Shown one piece after another: positions 24,276-36,360 of a stretch of 64,000 bases of DNA; position 1 is the stretch's first letter; each line of letters opens with the position of its first letter. The position numbers and the translations under genes are program-made. The notes under the pieces are model-generated. The model saw only the letters and a list, made by a program, of their open reading frames with translations, was not told the origin of the DNA and made no database searches. The stretch is from Biomphalaria glabrata (lineage: Eukaryota; Mollusca; Gastropoda; Planorbidae), in contig NC_074711.1 in the NCBI RefSeq assembly GCF_947242115.1, positions 38,717,265 to 38,781,264 of the forward strand, in the 5' to 3' direction.

Positions 24276-26324
24276 ATGCCACCCCCAGACAGGTAATGAA
24301 TTATTGAATATCATTAATTTTTTAAATGATGTCTCGTTTTCTGACTACTGACACTGACAGTCACAGTACTAAAAAAAATTTAAGTCACTAATTTAATTTT
24401 AATACTAGATCTAGATCTATAGTATAGTAATATTATAAAGGGAAACTCCGATGGTTTTTCAAATTTGAGTTATTGACATAATCTATTTAAATTCTGCATA
24501 AAAAGTTGTAATAGTAAACATTTTACCATTTTTTTATTTAAATTTTTTAAAAAATTAAATGCTTAGAAACATTTATAATAAATAGATCTATTTAAAATTA
24601 ATAAATTAGTCAGTAAATTCTTGACATCTAAATTTCTAAAAAAAAATGGGTTTCTATGAGATTTTGTTTTAAACTAGTTCATACGTCACTTCCATCAACA
24701 ATACTGAAAGAGAAACTAGATTTGACCAATCGTATCGCTTCATTCTTACAGTAGCTGTTAGGCTGTTAAACTTAGTGACAGCCTAGTCCAGAGCTATGAT
24801 ACAGTTATATATATATAATAATATAAATATATATATATATATACACATGTATAGACAGATCTAAAAGCATTAGGATAATCAACTCGAGAAAAAGAGTAAC
24901 ATTTTCATCTAAGCCTTTCTCTGTCCCAAGAAGTAAATAGATCGTGTGTCTGACTGATTCGAACAAACTGGTCAGTGTAAGGCTAGTCGAGACTATGTGT
25001 AGTCGGTCATGACAAGACAACCTGGCAGCAATAGTGTTTGTTGTGTGTTGAGTGGTCTGGCGAGACAATACAGACTGCCGTGGTTAGTCAAGCATGTAAA
25101 TCTACTTTTAATACGCATTTTTTCTTTGCTTACAAGATCCTAGATCTAACTGCATAGACCAAGATATATTTCTTTTACGAGAATGTAAACTTAGCTGTAT
25201 GGTCTCCTGTTATACAATAAGTCAATAGATTAAAACACATTTGTGACGTCACATAGAAACCCAGTGAAAGTGACTGTTTTGGATGCGCAGGAAAATTACG
25301 TCGCAGAAACATCAATTACTAAGTTATTATTGCAAAGAAAAAAAAAAAGAATCATATATTCATTATCAGTAAATTAAAACACATATTACATCAAAAATTG
25401 TCAAAACCATCAGAGTTTTCCTTTAATAATAGTAATAATGACTTAGTCGACTTAGACTTAAGAGTCAGACTTAGACGATATAGTCATTGTGACTAGTCTA
25501 GTCACTATACTATACTTACTATACGTGACTATACCTATTTTAGAAGTATTTTAAGTATTTACTATACTAGATCTATAACTATTAATTATTTGTTATTAGA
25601 CAGTCCCACACACGGTGAGACATAGTCCGACATAGACACACTCACAGTAAGTTTGAGTAAGTCACAGTACACAGTGACTCTAATAATAATACTATACTAT
25701 AGTGAGTGAATACCAATGCCAATACTAGTGAGTCTAGTGATTACTAGTGAGTAGTGTAAAACTTACTAAAACTAGATCTACTCTTACTAGACTTTACTAG
25801 ACTCTCTTAGTCTTAGTAGTTAGTAGTCTTAGTCTTACTACTCTTATTAGTTACTCTAACTCTAGATATTTTAGATATCTTTAATTATAATTATATATAA
25901 GTATATTCTATAAAATAATATTAATATAGATTTAGATCTATTTAATTTAGTATAGAATAATCTATATTATAATAATAATAAGGCTTGTCTTCAAGTCTGA
26001 AGATTAGTGAGGAATGCAGTATTTCTTGGCTGCTCAGCCCCAGCTGTGACCTACATATTTTCCATGCCTAGGGCAAGCATAAATAACCATTGTCTGCAGG
26101 CAGCGGATTTTCTTTTGGTCTCAAATGTGTATTCCATGGCCTTTGTGAGTGACCCCCAGCTGTCTCGTTCTGAGGTAGCAGGTATGTTCATCTCTCATAT
26201 ATGGGATACGTGCCTTGCCCAGCGTAACTGTCGGACCATAAGAAGTCCCTTTATACTGTCTATACCGGCGTTTGCAAGGACATCGCTGTTTGTAGTGCGG
26301 TCTTGCTACCGTATTCCATGATTA

Positions 26325-26374
<50 letters not shown>

Positions 26375-29300
26375 AATTCTACGGTTCATTACAGTAACTT
26401 GTTCACATACATAAGTGCTTATGAACATCATGATCATTCTTAAATTTCTAAAATGTTGCTGCAGTTACTACATCATAGTAAGGAATAGTCTGCATGGCTC
26501 CAAATTTGCTACTAAGTGCTTTGATTACAATTCCCATCAAATATTTCATACTAGGATACAAAGTTGTATTGATGAATTTAATGCATTGAAGCCGTAAGGT
26601 ATAACTCCATTAGACAGAGACAAGCCTGGATGTCTCTTTAAAGAGATTTTGATAAACACTTGATGAATGACTCTTGAAAACTTCCATAACTTGAGGACCT
26701 TGAAACCTTTTGGCTTACGTCTTTGCTGACAAAAAATGACAAGTACTTTAATGGCTGAAAGGTGGATAAGGCATAAAAAATATTTCACACCTTTAGATTG
26801 TTTGTAGGTTTGAGTTAACAACATTGGAAAAGTGTCTTAAGGTGTAGGAAATCCGAAGTGAAAATTTCACACATGCTTGTCTATAGTGACAAAATGTTTC
26901 TATTAGACTGTGATGAGATTTTCTTTTTTTTTAGCTTGCTCCAAAAAGTATTGTATTAAAAATATGTTATTTTTCTTAACAGGTGGGAGTGCTATTGCCC
27001 TATGGGTAAACCAATTCCATCTACTTCTTTTATTGCTTTCAAGGTTCCATTAAAGGAGGTAATTTATATTTTCCTTCTGTTATTTTCATTTCTCTAGTCA
27101 ACAAGACAGAGACCCAAAACTATTTTGGATCAATCAGATTCAATATTGATCCCCTTTAAAGGCTTATATTGCAAGTTAATTGCGTGATATTTGATGCAAT
27201 AGGAGTATTATAATGGATTAATGAAGTGATCATATAAAAATTGAATATATATATATAAAACCTGTTTATTAATACATTTTTCTTTTTTAATACATGCAGC
27301 AAGTTCTTGAAATTTATATAATTAACTCACATAATGAAGATTTTCTTTGTCTAATTTTAAATTATTAAAATATTTTGTATATTGTTTTTTTAATATTAGG
27401 ACAAAGTCCTTATGTGCCTGAAACATTTATAGAATTACTATATTTGATTTAGCAAGTTGGTTTAAAATTCTGCACAGAATAAGATTTGGTTTAAGAAAAA
27501 TAAGTTGAATAAGAGCCATAGTTAGAGTTCATTGCCTCTTATTCGTCATCATCACCCACTCTGTGTGTTCCTCATAGAACATAGGGCCTCAGTAAAACTC
27601 CACCACTGTCCACAGTTAAGATACATGTGACAAACCCATCTTCACTTTCTTTCTAATATCTGCATCTCTAAAGTTCTTTGCCCATTTCTCTTTCTCCTAT
27701 TGAGACACATACAACAATGATGATTTACTAGATTAAAAAAGCAACTGTCATTATTGAAATGTTTGCTATTGCTTTGCTAAAAATAAATATGTATTAAAAT
27801 ATAATCAATTACATTTTTAAACATTTATTTCAGACTCTATTGAGCAAGGTTGAGGAAAAAGAGAAGTTAGTGGGGTTTTTTTTGTCTGTATTATAAATTG
27901 TATTGAGAGAGACTCATTTCACTGTAACTACACATTTAAATTACTGACAAAGATATAGCTAGCTTGCAAGTTATCTTTACATTTTGATTTTGCTTAACAA
28001 AAAACATGAATTTTTAAAAGAATATTTACCCTAGATATAATATTAAAATATATTTATTTAATATGGTTTTTGAAACTTAATTATGTCACTCGTTTGGGTA
28101 CTTTCATAGATTCTCACCAGCCATTCTGCTTAAGACCCTGGAAGAGCAAGGTCACAAGCTTGGTGCAATAATTGATCTCACATATACTTGGAAATATTAT
28201 GAGAAACAGGTAAACAAACAAAAAAAATACTTATCAACAGTTTTCATTACCGGTACTTGAAAAGTATCATTATAAGAAATAGTGTACATTGGAATCCAGA
28301 TAATTAAAACTTGCATAAAATAAAATTCTGCTTAATTAGAATTCACTTAGTTTGTTGCCTTAAATTGATTCAAAGTTAGCTTCCCTGGGTTCTGGATAAT
28401 TTAAATAAAATATAGAAAGTAAAATATGCTCTTTACACTCACTGAGAGAAACCAGCAGGTCTTTGCATACACCAGTCCTTCAGCATGCTACTGTCAATAA
28501 GTTTCTAGCATTGGGATGTGTGTGAGCGTGGTATACTAAGTATGTTATATTTATGTATAGGTGGTTATTCTGCATAGGTGTGCCTTGGGGGGGACAAAGA
28601 CTGTATTTACATCTCTCCCCTCTTTCTTGTTCATGCTCACACCTGACAATATATTTGCACTGTGTTGAAATAATAATCACTTGCTATATTGATATTTTGT
28701 AATGGAATCGTCAGTTTCTTACATATAAAAATCCTTTGAAGAGAAAAAACAAATCTCTTATGTCTAAAACAAAAATTACCAAAAAAAAAAAAAAACACTG
28801 CCCTGGAAATTATTGCAGTATTTTGATGAACACTATAAAAAAAATGTAAACTAAAAATATGAAATACTTTCACATTTGAGGACTATTAAGACTTTATTAA
28901 CAATTATTAAAGGAAACAATATTGTAATTTCTCTTGTTAAATTGTAATTTGAACTCTGATAATTCAAGGCACATCTCTGTGTCCTATAAGTATGAATTAA
29001 ACAGAACTCTCTATAAGTAGCTTGTCCATTACATCAGACTTATCTTTTGGTTGCAACATTCATTAAAACACTTTTAAAGACAATGTAGTAGATCTTTTTT
29101 TTTTTCTCCTTAGATTAGAAAACACACAAAAATACATGTTCTTTTACTCCTTTTCTATTTCTATTTACGTAGATCGTTAATATTTTTTTCCATAGGATTT
29201 TGAAACCAGTTCAATTAAACATTGGAAAATTTTTACCAAAGGTCATGATGTACCAAGTGAAGGCGTTTTTCAGAAGTATTCTCAACAAACTTTCATTTAT

Positions 29301-32300
29301 TATTTACCATGTTATGTTGGAAAATGTTTATAACTATAATATTAAGATTATGATTATAATTATATAAAAAAAATAGTTGAATTTATATATTTTATGCCTA
29401 TGATGTTTCTTAACTTTAAAAAAATATTTATTTATTAGATTTGCTAAGGCAGTTAAGACTGCTGAGAATACAGGTCAGTGTGTACATTTATAAAAAAAAA
29501 CATTTTGTATGTTGTTGTTTTTTTATTTCTAGTGTCACACACTTGAATAGAACTAACAACTTTACTAATGACTGGACAAGTTTTGTTACTTATTATATAT
29601 TATATACACATTTACAGGAGTATTGATTGGAGTTCATTGTACACATGGTGTAAACAGAACAGGCTATTTAATATGCAGGTAACTTTTGAAAAACTTCACA
29701 TGAAATTTATGCAGGTTCCAGTTAAATTAAAAGTAAAAACTGTTTGATATGTATACTAAAAAAAAAGCTACATTTTGCTTAAGCTGCCCATCATTTCCTC
29801 TCAACACTTCATCTTTCCTCCAGATCTGTTAAATTAAATCTAGGCAAATTATTATCAAATAGATTACTATGAAATACTTTTAAAAAGAAGATTTATATTT
29901 TATCTTTCTATCATTTACTGTATTTATTTTTTTAGGTATATGATAGAGGAATTGAACATAGAACCTGACGAAGCTATAGCATGTAAGCATTGGCTTTTTT
30001 TTTCTGAAACAATAATCACTACACCAATAAGGTTTGAGTGTTGTTTGATTTATTTTCTTGCTGTAGGTGTTGCAAGTATAACCAAAAAGATATGATCAAA
30101 CCTTTAAAAGATTTTAAAAACAGAAACAGATGTTAAGAAAGATTTTTTTTAAAGATATTACAGTAGATTGTATTACTATCTTCATTAGGTTGCTCCAAGA
30201 AAATTACCTAAAGTGAATAATGCTGCCACTGGAGCATTTGTTCCTTCAAAGATAGCTGATTAATTGTCCACTTGTTGACATCATGTTAATGCTATAACAT
30301 TTTGTCTTTACTTTATTTTTTTGGTGGGATGACTTAGACGGTCTATTACTAAATGTGAGATCATTTAAAGTGCTATGCCTTCTGGGACTGATGCATTCAC
30401 AACCACCTAAAAACATTTTTCTTGGCCTACCTTATTGACTGTATTCTCAAGATTGTTTGATTGATTAGCATTTTGCCTCTGTGATCAATCAAATATTGGA
30501 CCTTTAATTTGCTTTGTGGTAGAGCACGAATCGCTCCTCTGAAGACAATTATGTGATTTAGTTAATTTTGGTTTGCTTGACTCTTATCTATGTTATACAT
30601 TGAGACAGCAAAAAGATAGGCCAATATTAAAATTAAGACCAGTGTTTTTCAAAGGAAAGAATTTCTTAAAGTAGTCACTAATGAGAGATTGGTTCTCCTC
30701 CCCATCCGCCAGTAACTTCCAGCATGACGAGCTATATATAGGTTTAGCTTACAGCTGATTCTTCATGACTAAAACCACCACTGCCCTGCACTCTTATTTA
30801 ATCTTTGGAGTCAAAGACCTTACTGTATTAGTTGTATTACTTAGTGTACACATACAAACTACAGTGAGATCTAAAGAGTTGAATTCTATGCAAACTTTTA
30901 ACCTATCCCAATTTCAGATCATAACTATCTTAAATTTGCAGCAGACTAGCTCTAGTTCTGCCAAATGGTTCAGTAATAGAGTTATATATGCTACTTACCT
31001 ATTGTAACCTGTATTGTGGCCAACTAATTTCTACCTGTAAAGTAAAGTTATGTTCCCCTTTCAGACCTTGCAATCTTTAGGGCAGATGATGTAAAGGTCT
31101 TATGTTTCTGTGGTCCATGGTTAACAAGGGTGTCAATGACCTACCGCCTTTACTTTCCCCTAACTAATTTTGGGTACCTATTAGAGCTGGGTGGACTCAG
31201 AAGCACTCAAAGATTCTGAAATTAAAAATATCTCAGTCTTCACCAGGAATCAAACCCGGGATCCCCTGTTCAGAAGCCGAAGCCAAGCACTTTACCGCTC
31301 AGCCACACGCCTCCATTTTCTGCCTTTGTTCCATATAAATTTCTGACATGAAAAAATAGATGAGTCTAATAGAACTGAAGCTCTGCAACTTTGACAGGTG
31401 CTGAGGCTAGAAGTTTTGATGGGCACCATAGCATGGACTGGCCCGCCCATCAGGGTCACGCTACCCTCCTCAATGCGGCACTTGGGTGGAAACAACTGTT
31501 AGAGGAACCGATTAGGCTAAATGGGAAGTGAAAAATTACTCCTGTGGGAGTGTTTAAGGGAGTGCGAGAGCATTCCCATTTTACAGTGTGGAGTTGAAAG
31601 AGAGCTTCCTTGACCTTGTCAAAATTCAGGTGACGTTCCTCAATGGACCGTTTCATCAATGGTGAGTCCTGGTAAACTTTGTAATCTATAGGTAACTGGC
31701 TAGGGTTCCTGGTGTGCTTGGCTTTTAGTCCCTTAGCCACGTATTCTACTTATACGGAGTTTGTGACCCATTGGAAATAGCATTGTTAAATATGGGTATT
31801 AGCTTGTGTCTCTTCCAGATGGATCACTTTGTTCAATCAGGATTACAGGCCTAGAGTTTCAAGAGCGTAAGCTCAACTTTTTTGACAGTAAAACAGTTAC
31901 TGCCCATGGGCGGTTGAGTTAGTAGTTATTTGTTGATCCATATCTTGAATGATTTAAAAAAAAACTTTCTTAATGTTTGGTTTCAATGACATTGAATTTG
32001 TATTATTACTCTTTTAGCTTGAAATGTTCTTTTTTTTTTTTAAATAACCTTTTAAACTTTTCTTTTATTTCTTTCATTATGTTTACATTAAATTGAGTGA
32101 TCCTATGTTTTTATGTGTGCTAATTGGTATTTTCAGTGTTCAATGAAGCTAGAGGCCATAAATTAGAAAGAGAAAACTATTTAGAAGACTTGCGTCAAAG
32201 AATCAAGTGAGTGTTTATTTTTACTTTAAATAAACTCATCACAAAGAAAAATTACTATCATTACTAATTCCCCCCCCCCCCCCTTTTTTTTTTAAAACCA

Positions 32301-35205
32301 CAAAAAAAAAATCATGAACAATAACCTTGTTTGTTCTTTCAGGGGTAAATCATCTTATGATCCAAATTATGTAGATCCAGATGATACAAATGATAATCCA
32401 AAACAGAGATGGAGAAATAATAGATCTGATCATCCAGACTGGCGCAGACAAGACAGACGGTTCACCAATGATTACCAGAATTATGACAGATGTCAATATT
32501 CTGGTTCAAATCGTGGGTACCAACAATCTAGCTATTGGTATGCAGAAGATTCCAATAACCAATATCAACAAAACTACACTTGGAGAAAATATGGGTATGC
32601 TTCCAAATAAACTTCCTTTGAATAATTTTGCATTTTTTTTCTCTGAGTCTTTATTGAATGGTGTGTACAAAAAATACTCGCAATCGAATATCGTTTTTAT
32701 GGATTAAATTGTTTGGTCTAAGCAGAAAAAGAAAACAAAAGTTTCTTGAAAATATTTTAAAGTCTTGGTTTAAAATTTGACTTGATGTTCAAATCATGTT
32801 CCATATAAAATGGAAAGTACTTTTGTTTACTTATGTAATCTAATTGGTCCACTGACCTTAGGTAGATGCTAGTCTTTTTCACTATACAGTGATGCATCTT
32901 GGAATACTGTGCTGCTCAGATACACAAAGTGGTCTATAACAAAAGGGTATGGCCATTTACATTGTTTTTTGAAGCTGAGTATGTTCCATTTGGGAGTCTT
33001 CTGTTAATGTTAGGTTGACCAGTCGAGGCAGCAGCCTCAGTTAATTTGTATATCTCTAGTTAGGATAAATGTTGTCTAAGGCACTGATACCTGGGTGTTC
33101 TACAGGAAACATCTAAGGCTTCTTGAATGCTTCCCCTAAAATCAACTGCTCACAATAATGGGCATACAAATTAGCTTGTCCTGCTGAATGGAGAAAGTTG
33201 AAGCACTGCTTATTGTATTGTATTGGTAGCTGTGCTTGGTAGGACACCTATATCCGTATGGAAAAGGGGAATGACTCTGCCAAAGGCAAGCTTAAAGGAG
33301 GTCATGATATCTTATTAGTGCTCTAAAGACCAACTTGTGGGTCAGTTTGCTCTCACTGGCACTGAGAACAACGGGTGGCAGTAAAAGGCTTCTTAAAGAG
33401 ACGGCTTGAGAACTCTTACAAAGTTGTGAAATACACATTGGAGACCCAAAGAAAAGCCCTTGCAGAATGAATAGATTGTCTGTGAACAATGGTTTGGTGC
33501 AGGTTTAAAATATGCAGGTCTCAATTGGGTCTGCATAGAGATTTGATATACAGCGCTCATCCTTATTCTTCTGTCTTGAGGACAACGCCTCAATCTAAGT
33601 AGTTAAACCCACCCTTATAAATGTTTTTAAAAACGCATTTCCAGGTACTGTAAACAAAATTTGGTATTATGAATATAATTGTTTGTTTTTCCTTGAAACA
33701 TTGACATATGCTTCATTTCTGTAAAAAAATGGAAGCATTAAAAAAGAGCTACTAGTAATATAATAAATTATTTTGCGTTTAAAAATACAATTTCTACATT
33801 AGACTCTTCATTACATTTGACATATCTACTACAATATCACTTGCTTCTTCCTGACAACTTATCATGTGACTTAATTTGCATAGGTTTATACATTCTTAAG
33901 TATCATTACTTAGCTTCTTACATTCTTATGGTTGCAGTTGGTGCATTCTAAAGTAGCAGTACATTTTCTTCATTAATTGTTGAGAAATGTCTTTTGGCTG
34001 ATGTCTTTCAGACTCCATGTAATAATAATAACAATATTTTGCACTCAACACCAAGCAGCTGAAGAATAGAAAAACCTTAACTCATATTTCAGCTTCTTAA
34101 AACATTCACTTCTTATGTCAACAGCACAGGTCTATCCATAACATACCTGTCCTACAGGTCACTTGACTCTAACGATAATGTTTAACATTCTTTCATATTA
34201 AAAGTACATTGTGCATAATTTCTAGATGTTCCCAATAGGTGTGCTAATTTGTATAAAAAGGTTTCAAAATTTTTCAGACCTATATTTTTTTGTTGTTTAA
34301 ATATTTACTTTAGATAAAAATGTTTTCATTTCTTTTTTTTTTTTTCACAAATATATTTTGTTTTACTAAATCTCAGAAACGACTGCATGAAGAATGAATC
34401 AAGAGAAGAAAAGCCTTATTATGATCCTTGGAAGAGATGGGACAGGTCACATGACCAAACTGAACACGAGGACTATACTCTAGATAGATATGAGGAAAAA
34501 TATTCTTACAAGTCATTCTATGATAATGATTCTCATACAAGGCGACACCTTTCAGAAAGTGCACAACATTCTTATAAATCATTCCACGATAATGATTCTC
34601 ACAAAAGGAGACACCCTTCAGAAAGAGCTGCAATATCTGAATCACCAAGCTCATATTTTAGTGAAAGTAAAAGGAAGAAATTTGAAAAATGCTCTGATGG
34701 CGATGTTAAACATAAATCATTTAGAGAAGAAAAAGATCATATAGATAATAAAACTAAAAGAAAGGTAGACGACTGGGGGGCTCAACACAAATCATTGAGC
34801 AGAAATGATTACTCAGACAAGGATGATGTGAAGTTGTTATCACATAGTTTAGACTCCTCAGAGCCGAACATTAAAAAGTTTAAAACAGAAGTAAAGCATA
34901 AAGATATAATCATAAATGATAAATCAGTCAGAGAAACTGATTCATCAGATTTCTTTTTAAATTCAAATTTAGATTTGGGTGAAATGGTACAAACAAAATC
35001 TCAAGAACAATCATTGGATGAGAAGATTCAACAATCAACAGAAGGGGAATCTCAGTCAGACTATACAACAGAATCTTTTTCTCAATGTGCAGATTCTACA
35101 GAAAGTAGAAATGAAAAGTCTGCAAGAAAATCAGAGGCTAGTCATGAACATCTTCTCAACACATCATGTACACAACTTTCTAGCAACAGCAGTATAGATA
35201 CTTGA
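24276..35205 (+). CDS. DUSP11: RNA/RNP complex-1-interacting phosphatase (DUSP11/PIR1-like), 11 exons
   Basis: DUSP11 removes phosphates from the 5' triphosphate of RNAs and belongs to the dual-specificity phosphatase superfamily. Exons: 24276-24292, 26983-27058, 27834-27865, 28110-28209, 29196-29275, 29439-29473, 29618-29678, 29936-29982, 32137-32206, 32343-32594, 34377-35205; 532 codons, all GT-AG and in phase. Early motifs are PSTSFIAFKVPL and GAIIDLTYTWKYY. The P-loop is HCTHGVNRTGYLICRY near residue 120-135, with the HCx5R catalytic Cys and Arg. LFNEARGHKLERENYLEDL follows. The tail, about 350 residues, is rich in Ser, Asp, Lys and Arg and contains a 22-residue duplication (SYKSFYDND / SYKSFHDND, 66-bp period). 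Human DUSP11 is shorter. If the exon 10 donor is skipped, translation stops at 32610, giving a 261-codon form. The catalytic core is certain; the start rests on a 17-base exon. Confidence 0.92.
24436..25425. mobile_element. 990-bp non-autonomous element with terminal inverted repeats
   Basis: The left end TAAAGGGAAACTCCGATGG and the inverse of the right end, TAAAGGAAAACTCTGATGG, match at about 17 of 19 positions. Inner parts are also inverted: GGGTTTCTATG near 24650 pairs with CATAGAAACCC near 25255. No transposase is visible. It lies in DUSP11 intron 1, only 144 bp after the first coding exon. The middle contains an AT-repeat patch. The superfamily is not clear, because no convincing target duplication was seen. 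Confidence 0.65.
25430..25870. repeat. Cryptically simple ACT/AGT/CTAG-rich region
   Basis: About 440 bases are built almost entirely of shuffled AGTC, GACTTAG, ACTAGT, TATACT and AGTCTTAGT words, without a fixed period. It is in DUSP11 intron 1, directly after the inverted-repeat element. Confidence 0.7.
25985..26325 (-). mobile_element. LINE 3' fragment, same family as the one near 33200
   Basis: Minus-strand frames give ANAGIDSIKGLLMVRQLRWA, then RHVSHM, the QLRWxGHVxRM block found after the reverse transcriptase of many LINEs. Further on are a THLRPKEN-like stretch and WKICRSQLGL, the remnant of a terminal zinc-like motif. Several frame breaks are present. The plus-strand open frame over the same span is only its shadow. 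Confidence 0.65.
26328..26372. repeat. (AT)n microsatellite
   Basis: An uninterrupted AT dinucleotide run of about 45 bases in DUSP11 intron 1, at the end of the LINE fragment. Confidence 0.9.
31050..31315 (-). mobile_element. tRNA-derived SINE, family 1
   Basis: On the minus strand the head reads GTGTGGCTGAGCGGTAAAGT, with a B box-like GGGTTTGATTCC. The body has AGTAAAGGCGGTAGG, and the tail ends near TTCCCCTTTCAG (plus). It lies in DUSP11 intron 8, directly against the unknown repeat at 31320-31745. Confidence 0.85.
31320..31745 (-). repeat. Unclassified repeat-like block with a 94-codon open frame
   Basis: The minus frame 31740-31456 is open for 94 codons and includes QLPIDYKVYQDSPLMKRSIE and HLNFDKVKEALFQLH. 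Base composition is less AT-rich than the intron around it. I do not recognise a domain. It lies in DUSP11 intron 8, opposite to that gene and next to a SINE head, so a transposon tail or a processed gene fragment is more likely than a working gene. Confidence 0.35.
33180..33580 (+). mobile_element. LINE 3' fragment, related to 25985-26325
   Basis: Plus frames include KVVKYTLETQRKA, parallel to the MEYTFETKRKS reading in the other copy, and FKICRSQLGLHRE, parallel to WKICRSQLGL. The copy is diverged and broken in several frames. It lies in DUSP11 intron 10. Confidence 0.5.
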
Positions 35206-36360
35206 TTCCATTCTAGTGTTGTGCTTCTGACAATGTGATTAAATTAAAGTGATATATTTCTATCATGTTGAGATGGAAAACTTTAGTTATTTTATTGAAA
35301 TAGAAAGTACATATATCATTAATAAAAACCAACCATTACTTTCTAAAATGTGAATTCTATTAATGTACACATGTATTAACATGATATAGTTCAGATAAGA
35401 TCAAATACAAACATTTCTTTGTTTTTAGATTACTTTAGAATTATCTCATTTAGTTGACATACTTTAGAATCAGTTCATGATATATTTAGTTCTTTCTTTT
35501 TAGATTACTTAAGAATTATCTCAGTTGACCTACTTTAGAATCAGTTCATGATATATTTAGTACATCACTTTGTGGATAACATTTTTAAACTAATTACACA
35601 TGTTGCATTACTTTTACACTGACACTTGAATGTGTTGTTTAGTAGTAAACATAAGACTGTACAGTGCACTTTATAAACAATTATTCATTGATTTTTAACC
35701 CCCATTATTTGTAGTTGTTTTAACAATATACAAAAATTATTTTAAGATGCAAATACATTTGAATTAACTGTGATGTTTCTTAAACGATGTACAGTTCATT
35801 AGGTGATGGTACTTCAATATTGGAGGGGAAAATAGAAGAAACTTGTTTTACTGATTTTAGTCGATATATTGTGCTATGAACACTATTTATTATTTTGATG
35901 AAATAATTGTTTTTGCGTAAGAATGAGTGTAATAATTTGCATGAAAATTAAAATATTTTTATTTAGTTTTTTTTTTTTTCTTTAAACACCATCTAACCAC
36001 ACTTTGAATTTATTCATTCTATATTGCATTTGTTTTAAATATAAGCTAATTTTCTTAAAAAATGGGCCTTTTTTTTTTTTTTTTTTTTTGGCAAATTTAA
36101 TACAGAAGCGAAAAAAAAAAAAATTATTTGAAATACAAAATTTTAATAATAGATAATAACATTATTCATTAAATGCATTTTATACGTTTCTGAGCAGAAA
36201 ATTGTTTTTTTATAACAAAATGTTAAATACATGAAAAACATGGATTGCATTTTCACAGACAATATTTTAGTTCTACTAATATCCCTGCACTTCTGTGTAG
36301 TCAACACTCTCTTGGTCTGCATAAATAATATCTGGGTAAATGTCACATGGTATTTAAACA
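35206..36360. other. Convergent 3' region between DUSP11 and MCEE
   Basis: The DUSP11 3' UTR starts at 35206, with AATAAA at 35321-35326. The MCEE 3' UTR runs leftward from 36360, with a minus-strand AATAAA at 36014-36009. A 75-bp tandem duplication at about 35420-35570 (TTAGATTACTT(T/A)AGAATTATC, then AGAATCAGTTCATGATATAT in both copies) lies between them. No gene is seen in the rest. Confidence 0.6.
35321..35326 (+). terminator. Candidate polyadenylation signal of DUSP11
   Basis: The first AATAAA after the DUSP11 stop codon, 116 bases downstream. Longer 3' UTRs using later signals are possible. Confidence 0.45.

Noticed and set aside
26007-26321. 104-codon plus-strand open frame
   Set aside because: It is antisense to a LINE fragment with clear QLRWA and CRSQLGL motifs on the minus strand.
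32381-32707. 108-codon open frame overlapping DUSP11 exon 10
   Set aside because: It is a shifted frame of a real exon; the DUSP11 frame is the one joined in phase with the exons on both sides.
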